DNA of 50,628 bases from Clostridia bacterium (GTDB taxonomy: Bacteria > Bacillota > Clostridia > Christensenellales > QALW01). The stretch is taken from assembly GCA_017502165.1 (NCBI GenBank), contig JAFVVO010000033.1, positions 1 through 50,628 on the forward strand, read 5' to 3'. Made by a program: the position numbers and the translations under genes. Shown in pieces: positions 35,280-43,880 of this stretch. The stretch's first letter is position 1; the number at the start of each line of letters is the position of its first letter. The notes under the pieces are model-generated. The model was not told where the DNA came from, ran no database searches, and saw nothing but the letters and a program-made list of their open reading frames with translations.

Positions 35280-36039
35280 AATTTTCTTCCTCGTCAAACG
35301 AAGCGGCTTTTGCTTCTGTTTCTTTTGCTTCCATATTTAAGCTTACGGTAATATCACCAAAGGTTTCCTTTTGCTCTAAAAGTAAATATCTGTTCTTCCA
35401 TAATTCAAGCATAGCGGCAAAGGTAGTAACAACCTCGCTTTTGTTGCCGTCATCCTCAAACATTTCAAAGAAGGACATCTTCTTTTTCGAGGACAGTCTG
35501 CGGCGGATATACGCCATTTTGCCTTTAACCGTGTAAGCATCGCGCTTAATTTCTCTTTGCTTTTTAACGGTTTTGCTTTCAAAGCGCTTAAGCACGTCAT
35601 TAAACGCCGCCATTAAGGAATCAAGCTTCATTTCATTAAGCTCAATACGCTCCTGCAAATGAATTTCCTCAGGCAGCTTATAATAGATTTTAAGGGTTTC
35701 TTCTTCCATGGAATGAAGCTTCTCCCCTGCTTCCTTATACATCTTATACTCAGTCAACCGACGGATAAGGGCTGCTTCAGGGTCTTCTTCTCCTTCCTCA
35801 AGAGGCGCAGGCTTAGGAAGAAGCGAACGGGACTTAATTTCTAATAAGTGTGCCGCAACGGTTAAAAACTCACTTGCGTTTTCCATATCAAACTCTTCAA
35901 TACCTGCAATATAAGCAAGGTACTGCTCGGTTATATCGGAAACGAAAATGTCCTTAATATCAATTTTGTCTTTATCCAGCAAGTGAAGAAGCAAATCAAG
36001 AGGTCCTTCAAACTGGTTAAGTTTTAATTGCAGTTCCAT
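35266..36039 (-). CDS. scpA: Segregation and condensation protein A
   Basis: The kleisin subunit of SMC-ScpAB, 257 residues. The N-terminal LNQFEGPLDLLLHLLDKDKIDIKDI contacts SMC, followed by the ASEFLTVAAHLLEIKSRSLL stretch and a C-terminal winged helix (FFEMFEDDGNKSEVVTTFAAMLEL). It lies 10 bases after a site-2 protease gene. The final residues are acidic. Confidence 0.96.
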   Translation of the reverse strand: MELQLKLNQFEGPLDLLLHLLDKDKIDIKDIFVSDITEQYLAYIAGIEEFDMENASEFLTVAAHLLEIKSRSLLPKPAPLEEGEEDPEAALIRRLTEYKMYKEAGEKLHSMEEETLKIYYKLPEEIHLQERIELNEMKLDSLMAAFNDVLKRFESKTVKKQREIKRDAYTVKGKMAYIRRRLSSKKKMSFFEMFEDDGNKSEVVTTFAAMLELWKNRYLLLEQKETFGDITVSLNMEAKETEAKAASFDEEENYGIE

Positions 36040-36049
36040 TTTTCACCTA

Positions 36050-36763
36050 TTAAATAAACGCTACGAAAATTAAATCCATAACGGAAGTAATTGCGTCTAA
36101 GAACAAACCGGAAAGCCCTGCAATAATTCCGATTCTGTTGCTCAGGAATAAAAACGCCAATAAAATAATCGTTGAATGGCGCTCCATGGTTGTAAAGAAG
36201 TTATAATTGATTTTGCCGATTGCAAGCTCCTTAAGAAGCTTATAACCGTCAAGCGGCGGAATAGGCACTAAGTTAAACACCGCCAAGGTAACGTTAACGC
36301 TGATCAAATTGCCGAAAATCATATTTATAACGGTAAACAGTAAAATACCTCTTTCACTTTCGAAAAACCAGGAAACGTTAGGAAAAACAATAAAGCATAA
36401 AAAATACCATAAAAACGCAAAAACGAATGCAAGCAGCATATTAGCCACAACGCCTGCAACAGAAACGATAATCATACTTTTTCTGCCGTTTTTGAAGTTT
36501 GCAGGAACAACGGGTACAGGTTTTGCCCAACCGAAGCCCACTAAAAGCATACACGCGAAGCCCAAGGGATCAATATGCTTAAGGGGGTTAATCGTAAGCC
36601 TGCCCGAAAGCTTGGCAAAGCCGTCACCCTGCTTATAGGCCGCAAAGCCGTGTGCGTATTCGTGTACTGACAAAGAAAAGAGCAAGCACGGAATAACTAC
36701 CAAAAGAGCCAGCACGTTTGCCATTAAATTTTCTGTTCCGTCAAAAAGAATATCAAGTAACAT
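36050..36763 (-). CDS. M50 site-2 protease family protein
   Basis: 237 residues, membrane-embedded. Zinc motif SVHEYAHGF in the first helix region (near residue 33), several more helices, and the second motif LVPIPPLDGYKLL near 180. There is no PDZ domain, which distinguishes it from RseP at 25 kb. This small type is commonly found beside scpA or lysA in Clostridia; the substrate is unknown. It is co-transcribed with lysA (10 bases upstream) and scpA (10 bases downstream). Confidence 0.9.
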   Translation of the reverse strand: MLLDILFDGTENLMANVLALLVVIPCLLFSLSVHEYAHGFAAYKQGDGFAKLSGRLTINPLKHIDPLGFACMLLVGFGWAKPVPVVPANFKNGRKSMIIVSVAGVVANMLLAFVFAFLWYFLCFIVFPNVSWFFESERGILLFTVINMIFGNLISVNVTLAVFNLVPIPPLDGYKLLKELAIGKINYNFFTTMERHSTIILLAFLFLSNRIGIIAGLSGLFLDAITSVMDLIFVAFI

Positions 36764-36773
36764 TTTTCTTCTC

Positions 36774-38090
36774 CTATTTTAAGCTTTCAGGAATAAGGTC
36801 GTTAGCGATAATATCGTCGTAAGTCTGTCTTTTAACAATTAAGTCGTCCTTACCGTCATTAACAAGCACCATGGCAGGAACGGGGTTTCTGTTATAATTG
36901 CTTGCCATTGAATAGTTGTATGCACCGGTAGTGAACACACTTAAAATGTCGCCTACTTCAAGACTTTCAGGCATGGGACTGTCAAAGGTAATCATATCAC
37001 CCGATTCACAGCATTTGCCTGCAATAGCAACGCTTTTAACGTGATTCTGATTCATTTTTGAAGCGCAGGCGGCTTCGTAAACTGCGCCGTAAAGAGCGGT
37101 ACGAACGTTCTCAAACATTCCCCCATCACTCATACAATAGGTGCGCACGTCGGGAATTTCCTTAACGCCGTTAACTGTGTAAAGCGTTGTGCCTGCTTCG
37201 CCGACAATAAATCTTCCCAGCTCAAAAGCTACCTTGGGTACTGCTATTCCGTTTTGAGTACAAAGAGCATCAAGGGTATCAAAAATAACCTTTACAAAGC
37301 TTTCAGCAGGCTTGGGCTGGTCCTCGGCGGTATATCGAACTCCGAATCCGCCGCCAAAGTTAAACTCGGCAACGGTAATGCCCAATTCTGTTTTAAGAGT
37401 TTTTGCGAAATCTACAAAATGGCCGCACAGAACCGCAAAGGGCTCCTGCTCAAAAATCTGCGAGCCTATATGGCAATGAATTCCGCAAAGAGTCATAAAT
37501 TCGCTGTTATGTATCCTTTTAGCGCCTTCAAGGGCTTGTCCGTCAGAAATTCCAAATCCGAATTTGCAGTCCATCTTTGCAGTTTGCACCGCAGTATGAG
37601 CGTGAACGTCAATATTAGGACGCAAGCGAATGGAAACGCTTGCCTTTTTGTTTAATTTCTTGCATACATTTTCGATTAAATCAAGCTCGTCAAGACCGTC
37701 GGCAATAATGCAGCCGATCTGATTTTCTACCGCAAGAACAATCTCATCTTCGCATTTACTGTTACCGTGAAGTTCTAATTTTTCGGGGTTAATCCCCGCC
37801 TTAAGTGCAGCATAAAGCTCTCCGCCCGAAACTGCGTCAACACCGAGACCCTCGGAATCAACTATTTTGAGCATTGCCAGATTATTAAGCGCCTTTGAAG
37901 CGTACATTACCTTACCATTGGGAAAGTATTTTGCCATTGCGTCTTTTATTTCACGGCAATTTTTGCGAACAAATTTCTCATCAAGCACGTAAAGCGGCGT
38001 ACCATACTTTTGAGCAAGCTCAACAGTATCGCAGCCGCTGATAGTTAAATGTCCTTTTTCGTTTACATTCATTCCGTAACGTAATTCCAT
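36774..38090 (-). CDS. lysA: Diaminopimelate decarboxylase
   Basis: The last step of lysine synthesis, meso-DAP to lysine. The PLP lysine is in VMYASKALNN (near residue 66), with HGNSK, the phosphate-binding GGGFGVRYT, and CCESGD plus GAYNYSMASNYN near the end. 438 residues. It is first in the operon, directly behind a TTGACG/TATTAT promoter. Confidence 0.96.
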   Translation of the reverse strand: MELRYGMNVNEKGHLTISGCDTVELAQKYGTPLYVLDEKFVRKNCREIKDAMAKYFPNGKVMYASKALNNLAMLKIVDSEGLGVDAVSGGELYAALKAGINPEKLELHGNSKCEDEIVLAVENQIGCIIADGLDELDLIENVCKKLNKKASVSIRLRPNIDVHAHTAVQTAKMDCKFGFGISDGQALEGAKRIHNSEFMTLCGIHCHIGSQIFEQEPFAVLCGHFVDFAKTLKTELGITVAEFNFGGGFGVRYTAEDQPKPAESFVKVIFDTLDALCTQNGIAVPKVAFELGRFIVGEAGTTLYTVNGVKEIPDVRTYCMSDGGMFENVRTALYGAVYEAACASKMNQNHVKSVAIAGKCCESGDMITFDSPMPESLEVGDILSVFTTGAYNYSMASNYNRNPVPAMVLVNDGKDDLIVKRQTYDDIIANDLIPESLK

Positions 38091-38115
38091 AGTAAAATTC
38101 TCCTTTTACTTTGGT

Positions 38116-38144
38116 ATAATATCACAAAATGAACTTTTCGTCAA
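38116..38144 (-). promoter_or_regulatory. Promoter of lysA-M50-scpA-scpB
   Basis: TTGACG (38144-38139), a 17-nt spacer and TATTAT (38121-38116) on the minus strand. The -35 lies seven bases after the dacF stop codon. Confidence 0.7.
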
Positions 38145-38150
38145 TAATTG

Positions 38151-39296
38151 CTACTTCCAAAATGCAATAATTGTTTTAAGTCTGTCAAAGAAGCTTGCCT
38201 TTTCGCAGTCTTTTGCTAAAACAAGCTCTATCTGTCCGATTTCTTCACCGTTTAGAAGCACCGTCATTTTACCTACGCCCAGGCCCCGTTTTGCAGGCGC
38301 TTCAACAAATTCTGCGAGTTCAAGACGTGTTTCAAGCTTTTCATCTCCCGAATTTTCAACACAAACGGAAAATCCCTCTTTAGCACAAATCTGCGCCGAC
38401 TTGTCCTTGCCCTTTTTAACGGGTATTTCCTTGTCGAGCACCTGGTTAGCCTGAACCACAACCTTGTTTTCAAAGTTAGCAAAGCCGTAGTTAATCAGTT
38501 TTGACGCGTCCTCAAACCGAAGCTTACTCGTGCTTCCTCCAAGCACAACGGAAATAAGGCGCATATCCCCTCTTTTTGCCGTTGTGGTAACACAGAACTT
38601 CGCCTCGCTTGTTGACCCCGTTTTTAAGCCATCACAGCCCTGCAGAGAGCGGATAAGGCGATTAGTGTTTACAAGTTCGGTGCTTCTGCCGTCCTTTTCG
38701 TGCTTAAGCTCGTCCATCCAGATGGTGCTATACTTAAAATATCCTTTGTGCTTAAGCAGCTCGATACTCATCTTTGCCACGTCCGAAGCGGTAGACAAAT
38801 GGTTTGCTTCCGGAAGTCCCGTGCAATTTTCAAAATTGGTATTATCCATTCCCAATTCCTTTGCTTTTTGGTTCATTTTGCTAACGAAGGTTTCTTCGCT
38901 TCCGCAGAGCCTTTCAGCCATAGCAACCGCACTGTCGTTAGCGGAAGCAATGATAATTGATTTAATTAAATCTTCCGCCGAATAATCGTATCCTGCGTCT
39001 ATAAAAGCCTGAGATCCGCCCATACCTGCCGCCGTTTCGCTGACGGTAATCTTCTCATTAAGGGTTAGCTTACCGCTTTCAACGGCGTCAAAAATCAAAT
39101 TCAGCGTCATAACCTTGGTTATGCTGGCAATGGGCAGAGGTTTATCCGCGTCCTTTTGGAACAGAACCTTGCCGCTTGAAGCGTCAACCAAAATTGCCGC
39201 CTTTGCGTCAAGCGAAAGAGCTTCTTCCTTTGCAAAGGACTGAATAGGCACAAATAACAAGCTGAACGCAACAAGCGTTATTAAAAATTTTCGCAT
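38151..39296 (-). CDS. dacF: D-alanyl-D-alanine carboxypeptidase (DacF-like)
   Basis: A serine penicillin-binding protein that trims peptidoglycan side chains. Signal peptide at about 1-22, then the catalytic motifs PIASITKVM (SxxK, near residue 59), SAN (near 117) and KTG (LKTGSTSE, near 222). A C-terminal beta domain follows (about 270-355) and there is a short amphipathic end. Spore-formers use DacF or DacB in cortex formation; beside a SpoIIM-like gene and a Spo0A-type gene this is the likelier type, though a vegetative DacA role cannot be excluded. Confidence 0.88.
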   Translation of the reverse strand: MRKFLITLVAFSLLFVPIQSFAKEEALSLDAKAAILVDASSGKVLFQKDADKPLPIASITKVMTLNLIFDAVESGKLTLNEKITVSETAAGMGGSQAFIDAGYDYSAEDLIKSIIIASANDSAVAMAERLCGSEETFVSKMNQKAKELGMDNTNFENCTGLPEANHLSTASDVAKMSIELLKHKGYFKYSTIWMDELKHEKDGRSTELVNTNRLIRSLQGCDGLKTGSTSEAKFCVTTTAKRGDMRLISVVLGGSTSKLRFEDASKLINYGFANFENKVVVQANQVLDKEIPVKKGKDKSAQICAKEGFSVCVENSGDEKLETRLELAEFVEAPAKRGLGVGKMTVLLNGEEIGQIELVLAKDCEKASFFDRLKTIIAFWK

Positions 39297-39357
39297 AAAA
39301 AAATCCTCCTTTCAAGCCTATTTTTTGCTTAAAAAGAAGATTTTATTTTTGAAATTT

Positions 39358-39942
39358 TTACAAAACCGTATTGAAAAATCCTTTTAATCCCAGATTGGTA
39401 AAGCTTGCCAAGCAAAGCATTAAAAATAAAATAATTAAAAAAATCACAAGTCCTTTAGAGGTTTGCTTATAAAATTCAATTTCGCTTGAATCTATCCGTT
39501 TAATTCTTAATCTGTAAATTTGTCTGTTAAAGACAAAATACGCAAACACAGAAGAAAAAATCATAATGATTACGGAAAACAAAACGATAAAAAGGTTGGG
39601 CAGCAGCTCCTTTAATCCAAAGGCAGAGATAACCGTTCCCGTACACACTCCAAGCTTAAAGCCGAGCCCAAACAAATTGACAAATAAAAACGGAAACAGT
39701 ACTTTACTTAGGCTGCTTAATCCTAAAACAAAGAAATGCTTGATTGAGCTTCCCAATAGCTCAAGCACCGTGTTAGAAAACGGCTTACCAAGCAAAAGAG
39801 AAAGAAGTCCAAACTCAAAGCAGCCTTTTGCCACCGAAAGAACGTTTAATCCGATTATTTTTTGATAATGTATGCCCGTTGAATAGCCTATTGAAACAAG
39901 CACAAGCATAAAAATGAGCTTCAGATTTTCTCTGTTTTTCAA
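39358..39942 (-). CDS. SpoIIM-like membrane protein
   Basis: About 194 residues with five or so membrane helices. The order is a short basic N-terminus, a helix with IGYSTGIHYQK, a helix at about 40-55, a central FGLGFKLGVCTGTV glycine-rich segment, two more helices, and a last helix near the end. The G-x-G-x-x-x-G pattern and size recall SpoIIM, part of the SpoIIDMP engulfment machine. The TTG at 39942 has GGAGAAGG just upstream and is preferred over a TTG at 39972 without an SD. The location between a Spo0A-domain gene and dacF supports a sporulation role, but similarity is weak. Confidence 0.5.
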   Translation of the reverse strand: MKNRENLKLIFMLVLVSIGYSTGIHYQKIIGLNVLSVAKGCFEFGLLSLLLGKPFSNTVLELLGSSIKHFFVLGLSSLSKVLFPFLFVNLFGLGFKLGVCTGTVISAFGLKELLPNLFIVLFSVIIMIFSSVFAYFVFNRQIYRLRIKRIDSSEIEFYKQTSKGLVIFLIILFLMLCLASFTNLGLKGFFNTVL

Positions 39943-39998
39943 TAAACCTTCTCCAATCGAGTAAATTCTCAATTAAGAATATTACATTATTTTCTTTT

Positions 39999-40340
39999 TT
40001 ATGCGGAAAGATTTAACAGAATTCTGTCTGCGAGCATAAAAAGAAACTCGCTATTCGTAGGCTTTCCTTTATCCTGACTTACCGTGTAACCGAAAAAGTC
40101 GGTAATTTTGTTCAAATTCCCCATTTCCCAGGTCTTTTCTACCGCATAGCGAATATTTCTTTCCACACAGTCCGGTGCAGTTGAAAACTTTTCGGCAACG
40201 AAAGAGTACACCTCTTCAACGGAAATCATAACGCCTCTTTCAATTATTACGCTAACGGCATATCGGCTGAATCCGTAGCCTTTTATTTTATTGTTCATCC
40301 CCAACTCGTCAAGCTGACGGGTTATTTCCTTCATAAGCAT
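39999..40340 (-). CDS. Stand-alone Spo0A C-terminal (effector) domain protein
   Basis: 113 residues that align end to end with the DNA-binding domain of Spo0A. The equivalent parts are an N-terminal helix (ITRQLDELGM), KGYGFSRYAVSVIIE, the recognition helix VERNIRYAVEKTW, and ITDFFGYTVSQDKGKPTNSEF followed by LADRI. There is no receiver domain and no room for one: the ATG at 40340 follows AGGGGTGAT directly, with an alternative ATG at 40334. Without the phosphorylation switch it would bind DNA constitutively or as a partner or competitor of Spo0A at 0A boxes (TTGTCGAA). Its own upstream region has near-0A sequences. Divergent from the glycerol-phosphate dehydrogenase gene. Confidence 0.9.
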   Translation of the reverse strand: MLMKEITRQLDELGMNNKIKGYGFSRYAVSVIIERGVMISVEEVYSFVAEKFSTAPDCVERNIRYAVEKTWEMGNLNKITDFFGYTVSQDKGKPTNSEFLFMLADRILLNLSA

Positions 40341-40375
40341 ATTATCACCCCTGCTTATTGTAAAGGCTTAATTAA

Positions 40376-40439
40376 ACTTGCGCAAGTAAAATGAATGTCA
40401 TTCTTTGTCAAATGGCTTATTTATCTCCCGTTGACAAAA
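40376..40439. promoter_or_regulatory. Palindrome-rich control region between divergent genes
   Basis: Holds the 12-bp palindrome ACTTGCGCAAGT (40376-40387), the imperfect palindrome GAATGTCATTC (40393-40403), and TTTGTCAAA (40404-40412) facing TTGACAAAA (40431-40439). The two TTGTCAA units are one to two bases from a 0A box, and the second forms the -35 of the plus-strand promoter. They may be sites for Spo0A or the stand-alone domain protein. Confidence 0.45.
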
Positions 40440-40459
40440 TTTGTATTTAATAATATAAT
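40431..40459 (+). promoter_or_regulatory. Consensus promoter of the glycerol-1-phosphate dehydrogenase gene
   Basis: A perfect TTGACA (40431-40436), 17-nt spacer and perfect TATAAT (40454-40459), about 35 nt before the ATG. Confidence 0.85.
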
Positions 40460-40494
40460 ATCGGCAGAAAAATTTATAAAGGACTGAACAAAAA

Positions 40495-41757
40495 ATGGAA
40501 ATTTCCGAACTTCTCAAAGGAGTTAACTGCTCTTGCGGTAAAACTCACTGTTGTGCTATTAAATACGTATTTATTGAAAACAATGCAACCAAGCACTTAA
40601 AGGACATTTGTGCTGATTACAACCGCATTTTAATCGTTGCCGACGAAAACACTTACGGTGTGGCAGGCGCAAAAACCGAAGAATATATTTCAGAAAAAAT
40701 TGCTGACCGCCAGATCTTCGGCAAGGAAATTCTTATTCCCAACGAAGACGCCATCGACGCGGTTAAAGCAAAACTTAATAATATTGACTTAATTATCGGT
40801 ATCGGCTCAGGCGTTATCCAGGACCTTTGCAAATACGTTTCTCATTTTGAGCACGTTCCCTATTTTGTTGTAGCAACCGCGCCTTCAATGGACGGTTATG
40901 CATCCTCAGGCGCCGCTATGATAACAGGCGGAATGAAGGTTACTTATTCCGCAAAGGTGCCCGACGCATTTATTGCCGACACCTCCATATTAAAAGATGC
41001 TCCTATTGAAATGATAAAGGCAGGCTACGGTGACATTATCGGTAAATTCTCCGCTCTTAACGACTGGAAATTAGGTCAAATCGTTAACGGTGAATATTTC
41101 TGCCAATACATTTACGATTTAACCTATGATATGCTCAAGAAGACTCTTCCCCTTGCCGAATCACTTTTGGCACGTGACGAAGAGAGCATTAAGGTTTTAA
41201 CCGAAGCCTTAATCGTTGTTGGTATTGCTATGAGCTTTGCGGAAAATTCCCGCCCCGCATCGGGAAGCGAACATCATCTTTCCCACTTCTTTGAAATTAC
41301 GGGCATCGTTAACGGCAAAGAATATTTGCCCCACGGTATTGACGTTGCATTTTCCACCATTGAAACCGCAAAAATCAGACAGAAGCTTGCAAACGTGCCT
41401 TTCCCCAAAAAACCCTTTGTAATGGACAGAACTGATTATGAAGCCAAAATGAAGGAAGTATATTCCACCGTTGCCGAAGGCTGTATCGCGCTCCAGGATA
41501 AGTTAGGAACTTATAAGTCCGACCGCCATAGCGTGTATCTTGAAAAGGAAAACGAAATCAAGGCGATCCTCCGTGAAGCTCCTACAAGCGAAGAAATTAC
41601 AGAAATTCTTTCACGTGTTGGTTTAGACAGAAAACAGTTTACCGATACTTATACAAACAAGCAAATCAAAGACGCCATTTCCTTTGCAAAGGACTTAAAG
41701 GACAGATATTCTGTTTTGTGGATGTACTTTGATATGTTTGGCACTGAAGAAATTTAA
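40495..41757 (+). CDS. AraM / sn-glycerol-1-phosphate dehydrogenase family
   Basis: 420 residues of the iron-containing alcohol dehydrogenase superfamily, AraM/EgsA type, which reduces DHAP to glycerol 1-phosphate. The NAD-binding GIGSGVIQDLCKY and the SMDGYASSGA segment are present. Metal ligands match the family: Asp in AGYGDIIGK, His in ASGSEHHLSHF and His in LPHGIDV. In Bacillus the product goes to an archaea-type heptaprenylglyceryl phosphate; in many gut Clostridia the gene sits in arabinose operons. Here it stands alone behind a consensus promoter, so its role is open. The SD is weak (AAGGA about 12 nt upstream). Confidence 0.85.
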   Translation: MEISELLKGVNCSCGKTHCCAIKYVFIENNATKHLKDICADYNRILIVADENTYGVAGAKTEEYISEKIADRQIFGKEILIPNEDAIDAVKAKLNNIDLIIGIGSGVIQDLCKYVSHFEHVPYFVVATAPSMDGYASSGAAMITGGMKVTYSAKVPDAFIADTSILKDAPIEMIKAGYGDIIGKFSALNDWKLGQIVNGEYFCQYIYDLTYDMLKKTLPLAESLLARDEESIKVLTEALIVVGIAMSFAENSRPASGSEHHLSHFFEITGIVNGKEYLPHGIDVAFSTIETAKIRQKLANVPFPKKPFVMDRTDYEAKMKEVYSTVAEGCIALQDKLGTYKSDRHSVYLEKENEIKAILREAPTSEEITEILSRVGLDRKQFTDTYTNKQIKDAISFAKDLKDRYSVLWMYFDMFGTEEI

Positions 41758-41784
41758 TAAACGTACAACAAAGCATCTTATTTT

Positions 41785-41820
41785 ACCCGTTAATTTCTCT
41801 TTACAATTAACGGGTTTTTT
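41785..41820 (+). terminator. Terminator of the dehydrogenase gene
   Basis: An 11-bp stem ACCCGTTAATT/AATTAACGGGT with a 9-nt loop, followed by six T; the next promoter starts two bases beyond. Confidence 0.9.
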
Positions 41821-41821
41821 C

Positions 41822-41850
41822 TTGTATTTTTTATTTTTATGTAATATAAT
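41822..41850 (+). promoter_or_regulatory. Promoter of the D-lyxose isomerase gene
   Basis: TTGTAT (41822-41827), a 17-nt spacer and TATAAT (41845-41850). Confidence 0.65.
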
Positions 41851-41891
41851 ATTGATAGTTCTAAATAACTAATCCATTAGGAGAAAATAAA

Positions 41892-42578
41892 ATGAAACGT
41901 TCAGAAATTAACAAAGCATTAAAAGAATTAGAGGCAATGTGTCAAAAGCATCATTGTTACCTTCCGCCCTTTTGCCATTTTACACCTGAAGATTGGCAAA
42001 CAAAAGACCACGAATACGATGAAATTCGTGACTGTATGTTGGGTTGGGATATTACTGACTACGGCAAAGGAGAATTTGATAAGCTCGGTTTTTCTTTAAT
42101 CACCATAAGAAACGGAAATCGTTCTATGGAAGACAAATACCCTAAAGCTTATGCGGAAAAGTTGTTGTACTTAAAGGAAGGACAATATGCTCCAAATCAT
42201 TTCCACTGGTTTAAGACAGAAGATATCATTAACCGTGGTGGCGGTAACGTGTTAATAAGAGTTTACAATTCTCTTAAAAACGAAGAAATTGATTACGAAT
42301 CAGACGTAACGGTTCACACTGACGGCAGAACATACACCGTACCTGCCGGAACTCAGATTCGTTTAACTCCGGGCGAAAGCATTCACATTCAGCAATACTT
42401 GTACCACGATTTCGAAGTAGAAAAAGGCACCGGAGCCGTTCTTCTTGGGGAAGTAAGCCAATGCAACGATGATAACACCGACAATCGCTTTAATCCTCTT
42501 ATGGGAAGATTTCCCGAAATCGAAGAGGACGAAGCACCTTACAGATTGCTTTGTAACGAATATCCTGCAGTAAAATAA
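41892..42578 (+). CDS. D-lyxose isomerase family (cupin fold)
   Basis: 228 residues, DUF1498/D-lyxose ketol-isomerase family, which interconverts D-lyxose or D-mannose and the ketose. The metal site of the cupin barrel is seen as NHFHWFKTEDIINRGGG (His pair and Glu) with the fourth ligand in LYHDFEVE. The N-terminal helix MKRSEINKAL is typical. AGGAG lies 8 nt before the ATG. It is monocistronic with promoter and terminator of its own. Which sugar it handles in vivo cannot be told. Confidence 0.85.
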   Translation: MKRSEINKALKELEAMCQKHHCYLPPFCHFTPEDWQTKDHEYDEIRDCMLGWDITDYGKGEFDKLGFSLITIRNGNRSMEDKYPKAYAEKLLYLKEGQYAPNHFHWFKTEDIINRGGGNVLIRVYNSLKNEEIDYESDVTVHTDGRTYTVPAGTQIRLTPGESIHIQQYLYHDFEVEKGTGAVLLGEVSQCNDDNTDNRFNPLMGRFPEIEEDEAPYRLLCNEYPAVK

Positions 42579-42599
42579 AAAGTTAAAATTTTTAAGAGC

Positions 42600-42629
42600 A
42601 AAAAAGCCACCCGATTGGGTGGCTTTTTT
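42600..42629. terminator. Bidirectional terminator between convergent genes
   Basis: A 13-bp stem AAAAAAGCCACCC/GGGTGGCTTTTTT with a 4-nt loop and A/T runs on both sides. It serves the isomerase gene (plus) and the ATP-grasp gene (minus). A near-identical stem occurs at 44353-44380. Confidence 0.9.
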
Positions 42630-42636
42630 ATTAGTT

Positions 42637-43821
42637 TTATTCCTGACTTTCCATATATGCCCGATAAAATGCGTGAGCATCAAATTTTCTCAAGCCCTTG
42701 TTCTCAAAGAAACTCCTTATTTTATCGCGCGACAATGTTGGTCCGCACATAACCTGTTCATAATCCATAGCAGGATGCGAATTAATTTCACATAATTTCA
42801 TGCCTTCTTGAGTAATAATAATGTCCAATCCCAAATAATCAAGTGATGATACGTGATTGCAAAGATTGTTTATTTTATTGCGCACAAACTCCCAATTGGG
42901 AAGTCCTAACGTTTTCCATTCCGCATTAGTATCAGGGTGTTTTTCCAATAACCATTTTCCGTCAGGAGTATACCTTTTATAACGAATGCAAAAATCATTA
43001 TATTTTCCCGTTTCAAAATCAAAGCCTACACCTACACCGCCGGAAGAGAGATTACTTGCGCCTCCATTAACAGAAGTTCCAAATCTTGCATAGGAAACTG
43101 CGCACGACCACGTAGTCTGTGCATATCTGTCCTCACTGGTATTTTTGCACATAATTACTCGAAGCGTACATTCACTGTCCGGCCATACGTTTGCAAGCTC
43201 TTTATGCTGATGAGCGTATTCAGTAATTATATAATTACGCATTGTGTCGCGTATCTCTTCAAAACGAGTAAAATTAATTGGTTTATTATTTCCATACAGT
43301 CCGTCTTCGCGCTGTTCAAGCTTGATAAAACCGAGACCGCCGGATGTTCCGGAATTTGGTTTCATCGCAAGTATCTTTTTTTGTTGAAGAAGATTCCATA
43401 GGAAATCTTTGTCTTTCGAAATGTCTGTTGGACAATCCATTAAATAAGTAAAGCGGCCACCGCAAAGTTCATTTTCCACATAAGCATAGTATTCAGGCAT
43501 CGTGTCCTCACAGCCATTACTGTTAAGCACGTACTTTAACGTAGTTTTGTCCAACCACTTAAGAAAATGATTATTCATCGGATGGAGCATAAAATACTGA
43601 AAGTCAGGAACGTAATTTTGAAAATTTTCCTCAGTAAGTCCATATAATTCTATTCTTCCAGGATAAAAGCCTCTTTCTAAAGCCCATTTCTTTTTATCAT
43701 CATCGAAAACCGGAAAAGCCTCTTCATCATCACGTAATTTTTTTACGAACATCCCCGCCCATCGATAATCCATTCCGAGCGCACGAATTTTTTCGAGCAA
43801 GACATCATAATTTGTAGCCAT
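42637..43821 (-). CDS. Sugar-transfer associated ATP-grasp protein
   Basis: 394 residues with an ATP-grasp fold of the PF14397 (sugar-transfer associated) kind. Phosphate-loop-like AMKPNSGTSGGLGFIKLE lies near residue 155 and the C-terminal metal-binding LCEINSHPAMDYEQV near 355, with LGLDIIITQEG just before. Such proteins ligate or modify carboxylates and are often near capsule or teichoic acid genes; the substrate is unknown. The first 130 residues are helical and have no motif I know. A TTGACT/TATAAT promoter (43901-43929) drives it and it is divergent from an XRE regulator. Confidence 0.75.
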   Translation of the reverse strand: MATNYDVLLEKIRALGMDYRWAGMFVKKLRDDEEAFPVFDDDKKKWALERGFYPGRIELYGLTEENFQNYVPDFQYFMLHPMNNHFLKWLDKTTLKYVLNSNGCEDTMPEYYAYVENELCGGRFTYLMDCPTDISKDKDFLWNLLQQKKILAMKPNSGTSGGLGFIKLEQREDGLYGNNKPINFTRFEEIRDTMRNYIITEYAHQHKELANVWPDSECTLRVIMCKNTSEDRYAQTTWSCAVSYARFGTSVNGGASNLSSGGVGVGFDFETGKYNDFCIRYKRYTPDGKWLLEKHPDTNAEWKTLGLPNWEFVRNKINNLCNHVSSLDYLGLDIIITQEGMKLCEINSHPAMDYEQVMCGPTLSRDKIRSFFENKGLRKFDAHAFYRAYMESQE

Positions 43822-43880
43822 TTTTTCTTCTCCTCACCTTAAAAAACAAGTTTTCTCTTTTTTGTCGATAAAAATCCGCA

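Noticed and set aside
39566-39865. Plus-strand frame opposite the SpoIIM-like gene
   Set aside because: Antisense shadow without SD or motif; the minus-strand frame has a membrane protein pattern and an SD.
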